DNA of 64,000 nucleotides, taken from the NCBI RefSeq assembly GCF_032681285.1, contig NZ_CP136338.1, positions 1-64,000 of the forward strand, given 5' to 3'. The stretch's first letter is position 1. Every line of letters begins with the position of its first letter. This stretch comes from Piscinibacter gummiphilus. Lineage in GTDB: Bacteria > Pseudomonadota > Gammaproteobacteria > Burkholderiales > Burkholderiaceae_C. This document shows positions 1 to 10,300 of the stretch, piece by piece. The position numbers and the translations under genes were made by a program. The notes under the pieces were generated by a model that was given only the letters and a program-made list of their open reading frames with translations, had not been told where the DNA came from and did no database searches.

Positions 1-138
1 CTTCGCCAGGAAGAGCCACGCGGCCGCGCCAATAAGTACGCTGGCAAGGACGAGAGCGAACACGCCAATGCGGTCACGCCGCAACTCATATTCGAGCGCG
101 ACCAAGGAGTTGCGAAACGGTTGACCTGTTGATCGCAT
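1..138 (-). CDS. N-terminal part of a membrane protein, cut by the window edge
   Basis: The minus-strand frame opens with ATG at 138 and stays open to base 1, giving 46 residues. After about 25 mostly polar residues there is a hydrophobic run (GVFALVLASVLIGAAAWLFLA), a plausible single transmembrane helix, so the protein probably starts in the cytoplasm and crosses the inner membrane. The remainder lies outside the window and the family cannot be named. No strong ribosome binding site is visible before the ATG. Confidence 0.5.
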   Translation of the reverse strand, partial: MRSTGQPFRNSLVALEYELRRDRIGVFALVLASVLIGAAAWLFLAK

Positions 139-274
139 TTCACTCAGTGCCTTCGTTCATGCGCGCAACTGCGTCTTGACGAAAGTCAATCGCCCCAGAA
201 TAAGGGTCAACGCACATCGGAGCTTTGGACCGCTGCCGAGAAATGACTAAGAAAACGGGCGTCGACCAGGTTGA

Positions 275-547
275 CTAGCCGCCGGAGATGGCCATGACAA
301 TCGAAATCTGAGCCGAATCCTCAAGAGGTGTGTCGAAGCCTTGCATCGACTGAATGTCTTCTCCGTCTAGAAAAATCCTGGCGAAGCGGCGGACCGCGCC
401 CGTCTTATCGCAGATTTGCTCGCGAAGACCAGGGTAATGCGCCTCCAGGTCAGCGAAGACTTCATGGACGGTCTCGCCTCTAGCGGTCACCTTGCTGACA
501 CCAAGTGTCAGTCTGCGCAGCGAGGAAGGGATAGAGACGAGGGCCAT
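275..547 (-). CDS. ThiS/MoaD/CysO-like ubiquitin-fold sulfur carrier protein
   Basis: This is a 90-residue protein ending in Gly-Gly (VMAISGG), the signature of beta-grasp sulfur carriers whose C-terminus is adenylated and thiocarboxylated. The start MALVSIPSSLRR and the later block LDGEDIQSMQGFDTPL resemble CysO/MoaD-like carriers of cysteine or cofactor biosynthesis. The ATG at 547 was preferred because it aligns with the family start; an ATG three codons upstream (556) is also possible. No E1-like (ThiF/MoeB), JAB protease or cysteine synthase partner is nearby, so its pathway is unknown. The family call is fairly safe; the role is not. Confidence 0.72.
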   Translation of the reverse strand: MALVSIPSSLRRLTLGVSKVTARGETVHEVFADLEAHYPGLREQICDKTGAVRRFARIFLDGEDIQSMQGFDTPLEDSAQISIVMAISGG

Positions 548-1215
548 TACGATCATTCAGGTCAAGTTGGTCATGGTACACGGAGACCCTCACGCTACCT
601 TGATAGCAGCAGGGGGCATCCGCCTTGGAAATCTCCCTCGAGCCAGCTTTCACGCCATGTAACGGGCGACTCCACCGCGATGCCAGGGTGATAACGAGGA
701 TGCGGCCGTCGGCCATGGAGTGCTTGTCGGTTCTACGAAAGCGGGCGGGATTTTGGCGGCACTTTGCGTTGAGAAATTAGGTTGCTACACGCGCTTACAC
801 CGATTCACCCCTATGGGGGTGCACACAACCGTCAATGACGACCTGTCTGAGTTGCCGCGAACAGGCCGTCTTGAGGACTTTCCCACCGCGCAGTCCGCAG
901 GGTGCTTGCGCATGGGTTTAGGTCTGAGGCAGATGTCGCTGCTGCTCTTGCCAGCGTCGCCGACAAACGATCAACCGGAAGTGGGGTAGAAGACGTTGAG
1001 TGTCTTGGCAGCGTGGTTGGCCGACGAAGTTCCGGCAATCGCGATGGGAGCTACGGGCATCGGGCGATTGAAGACTGGCCGACTAGCCCTTCGATCGCAA
1101 AACTTGGGACGTGACACCCTGGGTGCACCCGGAAGAGGTCCTTCTCCGGCGGGATTTCCTGTCCGACTCCTGCTTTGAACAATCTCCTCCTATGGAATCA
1201 CAAAAGGAGAGCGAG
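548..1215. other. About 670 bases with no convincing gene
   Basis: Only short overlapping reading frames without recognisable proteins or good ribosome binding sites occur here. I see no RNA gene, terminator or repeat that I could support. Confidence 0.5.
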
Positions 1216-1407
1216 ATGTCGCAGGCTGAGTGGGTTCGGCAAGGTTGCCTGACGGTGAAGCAATTCGCGCCGCAGTTGCATGCGGACGACACGCAGAAGC
1301 TGGTCGAGGGGCTCCACCAATCGTGGCCTCAACTCGAACCTGAGGAAGCCGTACGCTGTCTATTTGCACCTCTGCCATCGGAGTCAGGGGCAGCACAACT
1401 CCTGTAG
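1216..1407 (+). CDS. Small hypothetical protein (63 aa)
   Basis: ATG at 1216 follows a good ribosome binding site (AAAGGAG, about 6 bases upstream). The product is acidic and helical-looking (MSQAEWVRQGCLTVKQFAPQ..., then LVEGLHQSWPQLEPEEAV). It has no signal peptide, membrane segment or recognised motif. It is convergent with the next minus-strand gene. The strong ribosome binding site is the main support; it could still be a chance frame. Confidence 0.4.
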   Translation: MSQAEWVRQGCLTVKQFAPQLHADDTQKLVEGLHQSWPQLEPEEAVRCLFAPLPSESGAAQLL

Positions 1408-1423
1408 CCGGCTCGGCGGCGCA

Positions 1424-2089
1424 TCAACCGAATTCAACACGGCGTTGTGCGCCTTCGCGCCGGCATGTTTTCATCCGACGCCCGAGTCGGTTCGGACGAA
1501 TGGCTTGAACGGACGGTGAATAGGCCAAGTGGCGGAGCTGGGCCGGACTGACCTCAACAACGAATGACCCGCTTGCTTCAAGCCGGCGAGCGTTGCCCGT
1601 AAGTCCCAGACAGTCGAGCTCATGTTTGGTTGCTTCGACTTGAGAAAGAAGTGCGACTTTGTCGCCCGATCCACCCGTCCCTTTGGAGTTAGGACGAGGT
1701 GGCCCGAGATGTGCAGCTTTGACAGCAGCCACTGTCGACGAGGCAACCCGCCGGCGTCGTGCCTCAACGATCACTGAAATTCTGGCTTCGGACGGTGCCG
1801 ACAAGAATGTGAGAAGTCCCGAGTCCCGAATTTTGCTCGGCTGGCCGCTGGCGCGCGACTTCGCTCGTGCGCCGACGACACAGAGGCGGGCGGTCTTTCG
1901 CTCAGCTGTACAAGTCCAGTCTGGCAGCAAGTTCTTCAGCTTTCGAAGCTGCGACGCAGTTGCTTCCACGAGAATCGAACCGGGCGCTGTGCGGACGACC
2001 TCTGCCCCAGTGCCTCGGACGACTTTGCGGGTGCGGACTATGTTCTCAGAGCCGTCGCTATTCGAAGAGAGGAAGATGTAGCGCGTCAC
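1424..2089 (-). CDS. Hypothetical protein with two inhibitor-I9-like halves
   Basis: The 221-residue product has two segments (about residues 1-65 and 145-205) that look like the beta-alpha-beta fold of peptidase inhibitor/propeptide I9 domains. Each opens with a hydrophobic strand (RYIFLSSN; KVALLSQVEA), has a helix near 'ASQLRKL' or 'PAQLRHLA', and closes with a strand such as 'SVQAIRPN'. GTG at 2089 overlaps the stop of the upstream gene (GTGA), so the genes are probably translationally coupled in one operon. I9 domains usually act as protease prodomains or inhibitors, but no subtilase is visible nearby. The fold is suggested by pattern only. Confidence 0.5.
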   Translation of the reverse strand: MTRYIFLSSNSDGSENIVRTRKVVRGTGAEVVRTAPGSILVEATASQLRKLKNLLPDWTCTAERKTARLCVVGARAKSRASGQPSKIRDSGLLTFLSAPSEARISVIVEARRRRVASSTVAAVKAAHLGPPRPNSKGTGGSGDKVALLSQVEATKHELDCLGLTGNARRLEASGSFVVEVSPAQLRHLAYSPSVQAIRPNRLGRRMKTCRREGAQRRVEFG

Positions 2090-2562
2090 GTCTGCGCAAC
2101 CGTGGGATAAGCTAACTGCGCCGCTTGGCCCCCTCCGGTCGCGACATCAAAGATCAACGTTCGCTGACCAAGCTCGAAGTCGACGGCATCGCCGAATAGC
2201 CCGCAGCACTCGGATCCGTCTGCATCCTGCGTCACCAGAATCCGCTTGCCTTGCTCGGTGGCGGTGTGCCACACCTTGGTGACCTCGCGCGCTTCCCAAC
2301 GCCCGTCGCCGCTATCGGATGCAACGAGGCGTTGAACACTGATAGCTCGTGCGTTCTTCATAGGCTGCATAAGGCCAAGAAGATCTTCCTCAAACGAGCA
2401 GCAGACAGAACGAAGCATTTCAAGTCCGTCGTCCTGGATAAGGCAAGTGACGATAAACCAGCTAAATCGCCCTGACAGTTCAAACGCGCGGTAGTACCGA
2501 TCGCCGTTGGACGAGATGCCGGACAGAAACTGATTCTCAAAATTCGAATTGGCGACAAACAT
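2086..2562 (-). CDS. Hypothetical protein in the lipoprotein operon
   Basis: The 158-residue protein begins MFVANSNFENQFLSG if ATG at 2562 is used. A TTG at 2628, four bases after the upstream stop, would add 22 residues and give tighter coupling, so the start is uncertain. The composition is mixed alpha/beta with several cysteines; no signal peptide or known domain is recognised. It lies between a lipoprotein gene and the I9-like gene, whose start overlaps its stop, so the three are likely co-transcribed. Confidence 0.5.
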   Translation of the reverse strand: MFVANSNFENQFLSGISSNGDRYYRAFELSGRFSWFIVTCLIQDDGLEMLRSVCCSFEEDLLGLMQPMKNARAISVQRLVASDSGDGRWEAREVTKVWHTATEQGKRILVTQDADGSECCGLFGDAVDFELGQRTLIFDVATGGGQAAQLAYPTVAQT

Positions 2563-2631
2563 GGCTGACTGGGAAGTGCGAGAGAAATGCTGTTCCGACC
2601 GACAGGCTGAGTTCGGACAAGACGGCAAGCG

Positions 2632-3672
2632 TCATCGATCTACGACAAAGCTCTGGACGCGATCCAGTATTTCGTCTGCCCGTTCCGGTGAGGAAAACAT
2701 CCGGAGGTCTGGATATCGAGCTTGCAACTGAGCCATCTGTTGCTGCTGCGATGGGGATGTTGGCTTGCTAATCTGGCACCGACCATTCGCTTCACAGCTC
2801 AAAAGCTGAGCGTCCCACACGTCCGCGAGCAGTTGAAGATTCAGCATATTGAGTTGGTACAGAGTCGCGAGCCCTTGAGGGGGTGGAGTCCTGGAGCGAA
2901 TGCACTCGTCGTATGCGACCGCGAGATCTGAGATGTACCTTCGTACGTCGGTTCGTTCAACCGAAAAGGCGTAGCGGGCGCGCAGAGCGTTCGACTCACG
3001 CTCGAACCGCTGACACGTCGGCGTCGTTCGTGTACCAGCCATTGCGGCGAACTGCGCGATCGCGGCCTTGTCGCGAGTCTTGCTCGCAAGGCGAGCAGCT
3101 TCGTCCCGAGCGGCGCGTTGCGCCAGTGCCTGTCGGCGCTCAGCTGCATCCTGCTCACCTTTGGCACGCCACTCCTGGATGTAGCGCTGCACGTCTGGCG
3201 GATACCAGTGCTGCACGTGAAGCGCATGACGACCAGCCTTGCGGGCGTCGGCGTCTTCGTCTACGCGCAGCGCCGCAATCTTTTCGCCAGACTGCGTTTC
3301 GCAGACGGAAAGCCTCTTGCCCGGCGACACCATGTCATCGCCTCTTAGCCGGGCAACACCCTTGGAGTCAGTGCACCACTCTTCGAACGTGGTGACGAGG
3401 ACTGCAAACTGGCGACGCATGGACTTTTCAGAGCCAGCGACGGGTATCGATCGGCTATCGCTGGGCGTCAACGGGAGCGGCTCCTCCGTAGGCCTCGCCG
3501 GCAAGGAACCTGTCCACATTGCAACAAAGCTCTTGTAGTCACCGGCTAGCGAGGCAATGGTGCTTCGTTTCGGGAAGGGAACGCTCAACGGCGGCAGTTG
3601 CGAGGCCTGGTCAGTGGCGCAGCCCGCAATCGCAATAGCTAGTGCTCCGATCGTCAACCGCAGGTTACTCAT
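2632..3672 (-). CDS. Hypothetical lipoprotein (346 aa)
   Basis: The N-terminus is a classic lipoprotein signal peptide (MSNLRLTIGALAIAIAGC), so the mature protein should be lipid-anchored at the Cys. The ATG at 3672 has a strong ribosome binding site (AAGGAG). The middle (about residues 165-215) is a charged, alanine-rich, coiled-coil-like stretch (AEERRQALAQRAARDEAARLA), and four cysteines occur in the mature part. It leads a minus-strand cluster of three genes. The family is not recognised. Confidence 0.6.
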   Translation of the reverse strand: MSNLRLTIGALAIAIAGCATDQASQLPPLSVPFPKRSTIASLAGDYKSFVAMWTGSLPARPTEEPLPLTPSDSRSIPVAGSEKSMRRQFAVLVTTFEEWCTDSKGVARLRGDDMVSPGKRLSVCETQSGEKIAALRVDEDADARKAGRHALHVQHWYPPDVQRYIQEWRAKGEQDAAERRQALAQRAARDEAARLASKTRDKAAIAQFAAMAGTRTTPTCQRFERESNALRARYAFSVERTDVRRYISDLAVAYDECIRSRTPPPQGLATLYQLNMLNLQLLADVWDAQLLSCEANGRCQISKPTSPSQQQQMAQLQARYPDLRMFSSPERADEILDRVQSFVVDR

Positions 3673-3850
3673 CTTCGCTCCTTCTCCAGGCGGAGATGCA
3701 GGAATCAGGCTTCGGCTTGAGCATGGTCATCGCATCGAGATAGGAGCCGTCACTGCTCTCAATGACAAGTGGTTCGGCCAAGCAATCCACGATTGAGCGG
3801 CCCGCAGCTCGTGAGGAATGGGCGCCTCGCGGCACGAATCCGATGGGCAC
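3665..3850 (-). CDS. Possible small protein upstream of the lipoprotein gene
   Basis: A 61-codon frame starting with GTG at 3850 overlaps the lipoprotein start by 8 bases, which would allow coupling. It has no recognisable motif and no clear ribosome binding site, so it may be untranslated leader sequence instead. Confidence 0.25.
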   Translation of the reverse strand: MPIGFVPRGAHSSRAAGRSIVDCLAEPLVIESSDGSYLDAMTMLKPKPDSCISAWRRSEDE

Positions 3851-3886
3851 GTATCGCTCAACCCGAGGGTTGTCACGCGCATGAAT

Positions 3887-3917
3887 GAATCCTATAGGTT
3901 GTAGCCCTAAAGGATTC
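3887..3917. promoter_or_regulatory. Inverted repeat between divergent genes, likely XRE operator
   Basis: The arms GAATCCTATAGG (3887-3898) and CCTAAAGGATTC (3906-3917) are inverted copies with one mismatch around a 7-base centre. The dyad lies 33 bases before the XRE regulator gene and upstream of the divergent minus-strand cluster, where an autoregulatory operator is expected. The repeat is seen directly; the bound protein is inferred. Confidence 0.6.
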
Positions 3918-3949
3918 TAGATGACGTAATCCGGTGGCCCACCGCCACC

Positions 3950-4243
3950 ATGAAGCGCCACCCAAAGTCGAACTTTCCCCGTGCCTTGCGAAGCATTCGC
4001 AAGGCACGTGGTGTTGCTCAAGAGGAGTTCGACCAGGTATCTAGCAGAACCTACGTGAGCGCGCTCGAACGTGGCGTCAAGGCGCCCACGATTGGCAAGG
4101 TCGAACAGTTGTCGGAAGTCCTGCGAGTTCACCCGCTGACCCTAATGGCTGCGGCTTATCTAGGCGATCGAGTCATGCCATCAGACATCACGCGTCTGCT
4201 CAAAATAGTTGCTGATGAGTTGGCTGAGTTCGCAACGAACTAG
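3950..4243 (+). CDS. XRE-family helix-turn-helix regulator
   Basis: The 97-residue protein has a helix-turn-helix of the XRE/Cro type at about residues 10-65: FPRALRSIRKARGVAQEEFDQ, then SSRTYVSALERGVKAPTIGKVEQLSEVL. The 'YVSALERG...P' block is the typical recognition helix and following loop. The short C-terminal part (about residues 70-97) probably serves dimerisation. A near-perfect palindrome just upstream suggests control of itself and of the divergent minus-strand genes. The family assignment is secure. Confidence 0.85.
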   Translation: MKRHPKSNFPRALRSIRKARGVAQEEFDQVSSRTYVSALERGVKAPTIGKVEQLSEVLRVHPLTLMAAAYLGDRVMPSDITRLLKIVADELAEFATN

Positions 4244-4479
4244 CCTAGAGATGATTGGGACTTGGTTTCTCCGGTGTACGTCGGCAAGCAAACAACGACG
4301 GTCGGCGCCATCTACATGCTGGACAGCGCAAGAGCTGACGTTTGACGGAACTTTAGATTTCAGGGCCCCTGAAAGGCACGTACTCGGATTCGCGCCGCGA
4401 CGATCAGCTTCACTCAAACGACTAAGCAATTAACTTTGGGTGCGCACATAGTTGGAGCGACGCGCACGAAGCTGAATCT

Positions 4480-4624
4480 GTCCGGAAGTGGGTGGCCGTT
4501 GAGTACTGGAATCGATGGAATGGCTGGTCTTCAACTTGGACAGCTGGCCTAGCTTCGCTGGAACGTGTGACCGCCATCCTCTGGAAACGGTGGCCGACTT
4601 TGGTCTGGAATCGGTGGCCGCCTT
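4480..4624. repeat. GGTGGCCG repeats, probable remnant of an IS21-type element end
   Basis: Two 20-base units, CTGGAAACGGTGGCCGACTT (4581-4600) and CTGGAATCGGTGGCCGCCTT (4605-4624), match at 18 of 20 positions and are spaced 24 bases apart. More degenerate copies occur near 4482-4500 and 4506-4525. Several IS21-family elements carry such multiple terminal repeats. No istA or istB gene follows, so this would be a leftover end. The rest of 4244-4828 shows no gene. Confidence 0.4.
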
Positions 4625-4828
4625 GACCGAAATATGCAGGTGCCCCCCCTGTCCACCGTATCGAACCAGCTGATCACGCTGTGAACTCACCGCTCAAGAC
4701 GCCGAACTTCCTGCTCAATTGGAGTGAAATACGCACGCACGGGCGCGGCAGCGTGAGACACACTCGCTCAAGCAGTCGTGGGCTTCGCCGATATGGCGAA
4801 CGTGCATGTCGCAGGTTGGAGATTTCAA

Positions 4829-6406
4829 ATGAAATTTATCTCGCTTATCCGTCGCTTCTCAATTCGCTCACGCATGATGCTGACCGTGACGGCGACGATC
4901 TTGTCGCTCGTCTGCGTAGGAGGCGTCGGTCTGGTGGCTCAGTCGGTCGCCCAGTCGGCGAATCACGAGTTCATTGGCCATGACCTTGCGGCCATGAAGC
5001 TGATCGCGCAGCTCAGAACCGCCATGGTGCAGATGCGTAACCACGAGAAGGACATGATCATTCACTACGAGCGCCCCGCCGACGTCGCGAAGGCTCGAGC
5101 GCAATGGGCCAAGTCCCTGGAGCTTGCCGAGCAGACCGCACGCAAGCTTCGAGATGTCCTGAAGACGGACAGTGACCGAGCCAAAGTGGACGAGTCCATC
5201 GCGCACCTTGCAAAATTCAAGCAAGCCTTCGGTCCGGTGGCCAAGCAGCTCGAGGATCAGGGGTTCGACTCCGCCAGAAGCGCTTGGCAGTTCATGACCC
5301 GCGCACAGGGCAGCTACGAGGCCGCACAGCAGAAGATTCTCGCGATTGCCGAGGACATCGATGTGGCCGCCACTGCGGGGGGCGAGAACCTGGACATCAC
5401 CGCGAACCGCGTCAAGTCCGTTCTGGTGGCCGCCGTCGCGCTTGCGCTGGGACTCATCGTTCCGCTCACGCTCCTGAACATGAAGACGATTTGCGAGCCG
5501 ATCCGAGCGGCCGAGCAATTGGCAGGGGCTATCGCCCAAGGCGATCTGACAGGAGATGCAGAAACCACCGTGGGCCGGGACGAAGTGGCGCAACTGGAAG
5601 GCGCGCTGTGGCGCATGCGCTCCGGGTTGCGCGACATGGTGATGCAGATTCGTGATTCGACCGAGACCATTTCCGTGGCTTCCCAGGAGATCTCCAGTGG
5701 AAGCATGGACCTGAGTCACCGAACGGAGAAGGCGGCCGCCAATCTGCAGGAGACCGCTGGCTCGATGGAGCAGCTGACGGCGACCGTCAGCGAAAGCGCC
5801 AGCTCGGCCAGCGAGGCGGACCGGATTGCCAAGACTGCCGCCGGCATCGCGCAAAAAGGTGGCGCCGTCATGGCGGACGTCGTGGCCACCATGGAGTCGA
5901 TCAACGACAGCTCCAAGCACATCGCAGAAATCGTCAGCGTCATCGACGGCATTGCGTTCCAGACCAACATCCTTGCTCTGAACGCCGCCGTGGAGGCCGC
6001 TCGCGCCGGCTCGGAGGGGCGAGGTTTTGCGGTGGTGGCCAATGAAGTCCGCAACCTGGCTCAGAGGAGCGCTGGTGCGGCGAAGCAGATCAAGGAGCTC
6101 GTCAACACGAGTGTCCAGCGCATCGAGAACGGCTCCAAACACGTTGGCGAAGCCGGAACGACCATGCAAGAGATCGTTCGCTCGGTGCAAGGGGTGACCA
6201 CCATCATCGCCTCGATCACCGACGCCGCCCTGCGTCAGCGCGACGGGCTCATCCAGGTGAACACCGCAGTGGGCCATCTGGATCGAATGACGCAACAGAA
6301 CGCAGCGCTCGTGGAACAAAGCGCAGCGGCCTCCGAGTCCCTCAAGGAACAAGCGGTCAACCTGGCGCAGGCCATCGGCACCTTCAAGCTCGAACACCAC
6401 ACCTAG
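4829..6406 (+). CDS. Methyl-accepting chemotaxis protein
   Basis: This is a 525-residue inner-membrane chemoreceptor. Visible parts in order: a first transmembrane helix (about residues 14-38); a periplasmic four-helix-bundle ligand domain with '[16 protein letters not shown]'; a second membrane helix near 190-215 ([19 protein letters not shown]); a HAMP region ([22 protein letters not shown]); and a long cytoplasmic signalling domain. The last contains the highly conserved hairpin tip [40 protein letters not shown] (shown as key block near residues 376-415). ATG at 4829 was chosen for its GGAG ribosome binding site and because it gives the expected N-terminus. It would signal through CheW/CheA; the ligand is unknown and no chemotaxis genes are adjacent. 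Confidence 0.93.
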   Translation: MKFISLIRRFSIRSRMMLTVTATILSLVCVGGVGLVAQSVAQSANHEFIGHDLAAMKLIAQLRTAMVQMRNHEKDMIIHYERPADVAKARAQWAKSLELAEQTARKLRDVLKTDSDRAKVDESIAHLAKFKQAFGPVAKQLEDQGFDSARSAWQFMTRAQGSYEAAQQKILAIAEDIDVAATAGGENLDITANRVKSVLVAAVALALGLIVPLTLLNMKTICEPIRAAEQLAGAIAQGDLTGDAETTVGRDEVAQLEGALWRMRSGLRDMVMQIRDSTETISVASQEISSGSMDLSHRTEKAAANLQETAGSMEQLTATVSESASSASEADRIAKTAAGIAQKGGAVMADVVATMESINDSSKHIAEIVSVIDGIAFQTNILALNAAVEAARAGSEGRGFAVVANEVRNLAQRSAGAAKQIKELVNTSVQRIENGSKHVGEAGTTMQEIVRSVQGVTTIIASITDAALRQRDGLIQVNTAVGHLDRMTQQNAALVEQSAAASESLKEQAVNLAQAIGTFKLEHHT

Positions 6407-6505
6407 CGCTGGCACACGGCTGGCGTTCGCTCAAATCGACGCAGCGCCAGCAGGCGCTCCCGCAATGGGGGACCCAGCGCCGGTGCGGGACCGCGCCGCT
6501 GACGC

Positions 6506-7380
6506 TTACAGCTTCGTCACCGTCACACTTCGGATGCTGTAGCCGCTGTACTGAGTCGAATCAGAGTCGAACGTAAAGTGGTAGCCCCACTTGCCGACGA
6601 ACTGGGCGTCGTTCAGCACCCAACTCATGGTGCTCCATGCGTCTCCGGCCGGCACGGCATTCCAGCCGATGCCTTTGGTGCCGGTGGTGGACTCGTATTT
6701 CAGGTTGAACCCAGCCCCTGCGCTGCCGTTGCGGCGCACCTCCGCTGTGATGCGAATCGGCCGCGTCGTGTACGACAGAAAGTTCGGATCGACCGTGAAC
6801 GCCTGCACGGCCGACAGGCTGGCATCACGTGCGGGCTCGCCCGCGACAAGTCGCACCGAGGCCACGCCGGCATGAAGACCGCGGTCGGCGCTCGCAGTGA
6901 GGGACACCGAAGTCGCATCGGAGTAGTCACCACCCCATGGGAATGGCTTGCTTGCATTGGCCCACGCAGAAGCAGCCCAGGCAGGCACATCTTGGCTGGG
7001 CTTGATGATGAGCGGCGAGTTGGTCAACTGGACGGCCTCGACCGATCGCGACGCGCCTGTCTGTGGGTCGATGACGTTCATCGCCGCACCCAGCTGAACC
7101 GTGTCAGGTGAACCTGGCTGCGCCCAGGCGATCATGACCATGCCCTGCGGGCCGGCGAAGACGAACGCGTAGTGTTTGTCGTTCAACAGCGTCCAGCCGT
7201 AGTAGCGCGGCCTTGTCCCCACATGCTTGATGATGTTGGCAAGCGCCAGGTAGGACGGGCGCTTCGTGGCATTCGGTCCGATCAGCCCATACGGACCGGA
7301 GTCGCCATCCAGAGGCTCGAACCAATGGGTGCGCTGCACGCCCTGCGCGATGCCGAGGACGTAGACCTTCACCAGCTGAT
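6506..7380 (-). pseudogene. Glycoside-hydrolase-like protein, 5' part removed by IS1071
   Basis: The remaining C-terminal ~291 residues include a segment like the end of a TIM-barrel glycosidase (GVQRTHWFEPLDGDSGPYGLI, then KRPSYLALANIIKH). This is followed by a beta-rich tail of about 200 residues that looks like a carbohydrate-binding or jelly-roll module (FNLKYESTTGTKGIGW..., WGYHFTFDSDSTQYSGYSIRSV). The frame runs without a convincing start straight into the left end of IS1071 copy 1 at 7380/7381, so the signal peptide and the catalytic N-terminal part are missing. The exact GH family cannot be decided. Confidence 0.65.
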
Positions 7381-10300
7381 GGGGTCTCCTCGTTTTCAGT
7401 GCAATAAGTGACGGTACGCAAAGCTAGCACTGGCGCGGGGGTGGTCTGGGTAGACCGTTGATTTCATTGACTTTCCTGTTCGCTTTGTAAACGGGTATGG
7501 TGGCCTCCCACTTTTGAGGTTCACGATGCAGGGTTGGCACACAACGTTTTTGGGGATGCGTGGGCTCCCCCGCGATATCAGCGACTTCGAGATGAAGGCA
7601 TTTTTCACCTTCGATGGTGCCGAGCGCGACGCAATCAATGCACGCCGAGGTGATTCCCACAAGCTTGGTCTGGCGCTCCATATTGGTTTCCTGCGCATGA
7701 GTGGGCGTTTGCTCGGTGCCTTTCGGGTAATTCCAGTAGCCTTGTGGCGCCACCTTGGCAACGAGCTTGGCATTGCAGCACCAGAAGTCGCCTCGCTGAG
7801 AGCCATGTATGAACGCGGGCGCACGCTATTCGATCACCAACAAGTAGCCTGCACGGTCCTTGGATTCCAGTGGATGAGCGAGCACCAGCGCCGCTCACTG
7901 GTACGTGAACTGCGCGACGAAGTGGCGCGCTGCGCCGACCGCGATCAGCTACTCGTGCGGGCGCGTCAATGGCTGTACAAGAACAAGCTGGTGATCGTGC
8001 ACGAGCGGGCAATTCGGACACTGATTGCGGCGGCACTTGCCCAGCTTGAAGTTGAAACAGGCACCGCCATCGCCGCCAGCGTTGATCCAGCAACACTTGA
8101 TCGCTGGCGAGCCTCAGTTTCAGAGCTGCGCCCAGATGGACAAACCCAGCAGAGTTGGCTATGGGCTGCACCGGCGAAACACTCAACCCGCCAAATCAGC
8201 GAGGTACTGGAGCGCATCGACCTGCTTTACACGCTGGACGTTCATAAGCACCTGGCAGACATCCCCGATCTCATCTTGCGCCGCTACGCGCGCCGACTTG
8301 TCTCCAGGCCGCCCTCAGCCGGAGCCAAGATCAAAGAGCCAGCGCGCACCGTGGAGGTCGCATGCTTTCTTCGGTATTGCCTGTTCACCACCACAGACCA
8401 GTTGATCCTTATGGTGCAGCGCCGGATCGCCGATCTGTGGCGTCAGGCTGCCGCCGATGTCCCCGCTACCGTCAATTGGGCCGCAATGTACAAAACGCTG
8501 CTCGGCGAACTTGTTGCCTTGAGCGCGCAAGGTGCGGTGCCAGATGCTGAGTTGCGTGCCCGTCTTGAAGCCTTGATCACCGAAACCCAGAAACGCAAAC
8601 CACCGAGCAGGGCCTCCCTGGTCCGCGAGGGATTGATTGATGGAATTCGCCCCGTGCGGTCGTTGCTCGTCGCCATTGCAAAGCTGCCCTGGCAGGCCAC
8701 CGGCGAGCATCCTGCCATCGAGTACCTTGCCAAGCTGCAAGCTTTATATCTCAAAGGATCCAGAAAGCTGCCAGTTGAAGTGGTGGCACCAAGTCTGGGA
8801 ATGATCTGGCAGGTTTCGATCTCCAGCCCAGACCGGGAACGGGCGTTTCAGGCGTTGGAGGTGGCCACCCTGTTTGCCCTGCGCCGCGCGGTGCGCAATG
8901 GCTCGGTCTGGATTGAGCACAGCCTGAGCTTTCGGGGTCGTGCGCGCTTGTTCTTCACGGACGAGCGTTGGCAGGCAGAGTCCAAGAAACACTATGCCCG
9001 TCTATCGTTACCCAGCAAGGCTGCCACTTTCTTGAAGCCTTTGCTGGCCAGAGTAACTGCCGGTGTCGATGCGGTGGCCGCTGCAGCCCGCAGTGGCGTA
9101 CTGCGCGTGGATGATGAACTCCATTTGTCGCCATTGCCCGCAGAGGACGAAGACCCAGAAGTGACCAAGCTGCGCGCGGCTTTGGATCACCGCATCGGTG
9201 AGGTTCAATTGCCGGAAGTGATTCTGGCCGTTGACGCCCAGGTGCGCTTTAGCTGGATCATGCTCGGACGTGAGCCGCGCTCTACCGACGAGCTGCTGAT
9301 GGTCTATGCCGGCATCATGGCCCACGGCACCAGTCTGACTGCGGTCGAATGCGCGCGCATGATTCCGCAATTGTCTGCCACCAGCATTCGCCAGGCCATG
9401 CGCTGGGCGCGGGACGAACGGCGTCTGAGCCAGGCCTGCCAGGCTGTGCTGGAATTCATGCAGCGACACCCGATTGCCGCCACCTGGGGGCGGTCCGATT
9501 TGGCATCTTCTGACATGATGAGCATGGAGACCACCAAACGGGTGTGGCAAGCCCGGCTTGATCCTCGGCGCAACACACCTTCCATTGGAATCTACTCCCA
9601 TGTAAAAGACCGGTGGGGCATCTTCCATGCGCAGCCCTTTGTGCTCAATGAGCGCCAGGCGGGCGTGGCCATTGAAGGTGTCATCCGCCAAGAAAAGCTG
9701 GAGACCAGCCAGCTTGCTGTGGATACCCATGGCTACACCGACTTTGCCATGTCACATGCCCGTTTGCTTGGTTTTGATCTTTGCCCGCGGTTGAAGGAAC
9801 TCAAACAGCGCCACCTCTTTGTGCCACGCGGCACCAAAGTGCCCGCAGAAATCGCTGCGGTGTGCGAAGCCAATGTCGACGTCGCTTTGATCGAAAAGCA
9901 TTGGGATAGTCTGGTGCACCTGGCAGCCTCGGTCATGAGCGGACATGCCAGTGCGGTGGCAGCTCTTGCGCGGTTCGGTTCTGCCGCCCAGGGCGATCCA
10001 ATCTATGAGGCTGGCGTGCAATTGGGGCGGTTGCTGCGTACGGCGTTTTTGGCTGACTACTTTGTCAAGGACGCTTTCAGGAACGAGTTGCGCCGGGTGC
10101 TCAATCGGGGCGAGGCTGTTAACGCCCTCAAGCGCGCCATTTATACCGGCCGGATCAGCCCGGCGCAGGCCAAACGTGTCGATGAAATGCAGGCTGTGGC
10201 CGATGCGTTGAGCCTGATGGCCAACATCGTGATGGCGTGGAATACCTCACAGATGCAGGCGGTCCTGGATCGCTGGTCGAACCGCCGCCAGGTCATTCCA

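Noticed and set aside
4868..6415. Minus-strand frame of 515 codons opposite the chemotaxis receptor
   Set aside because: The plus strand encodes an unmistakable receptor with HAMP and signalling domains; the antisense frame has no recognisable protein features.
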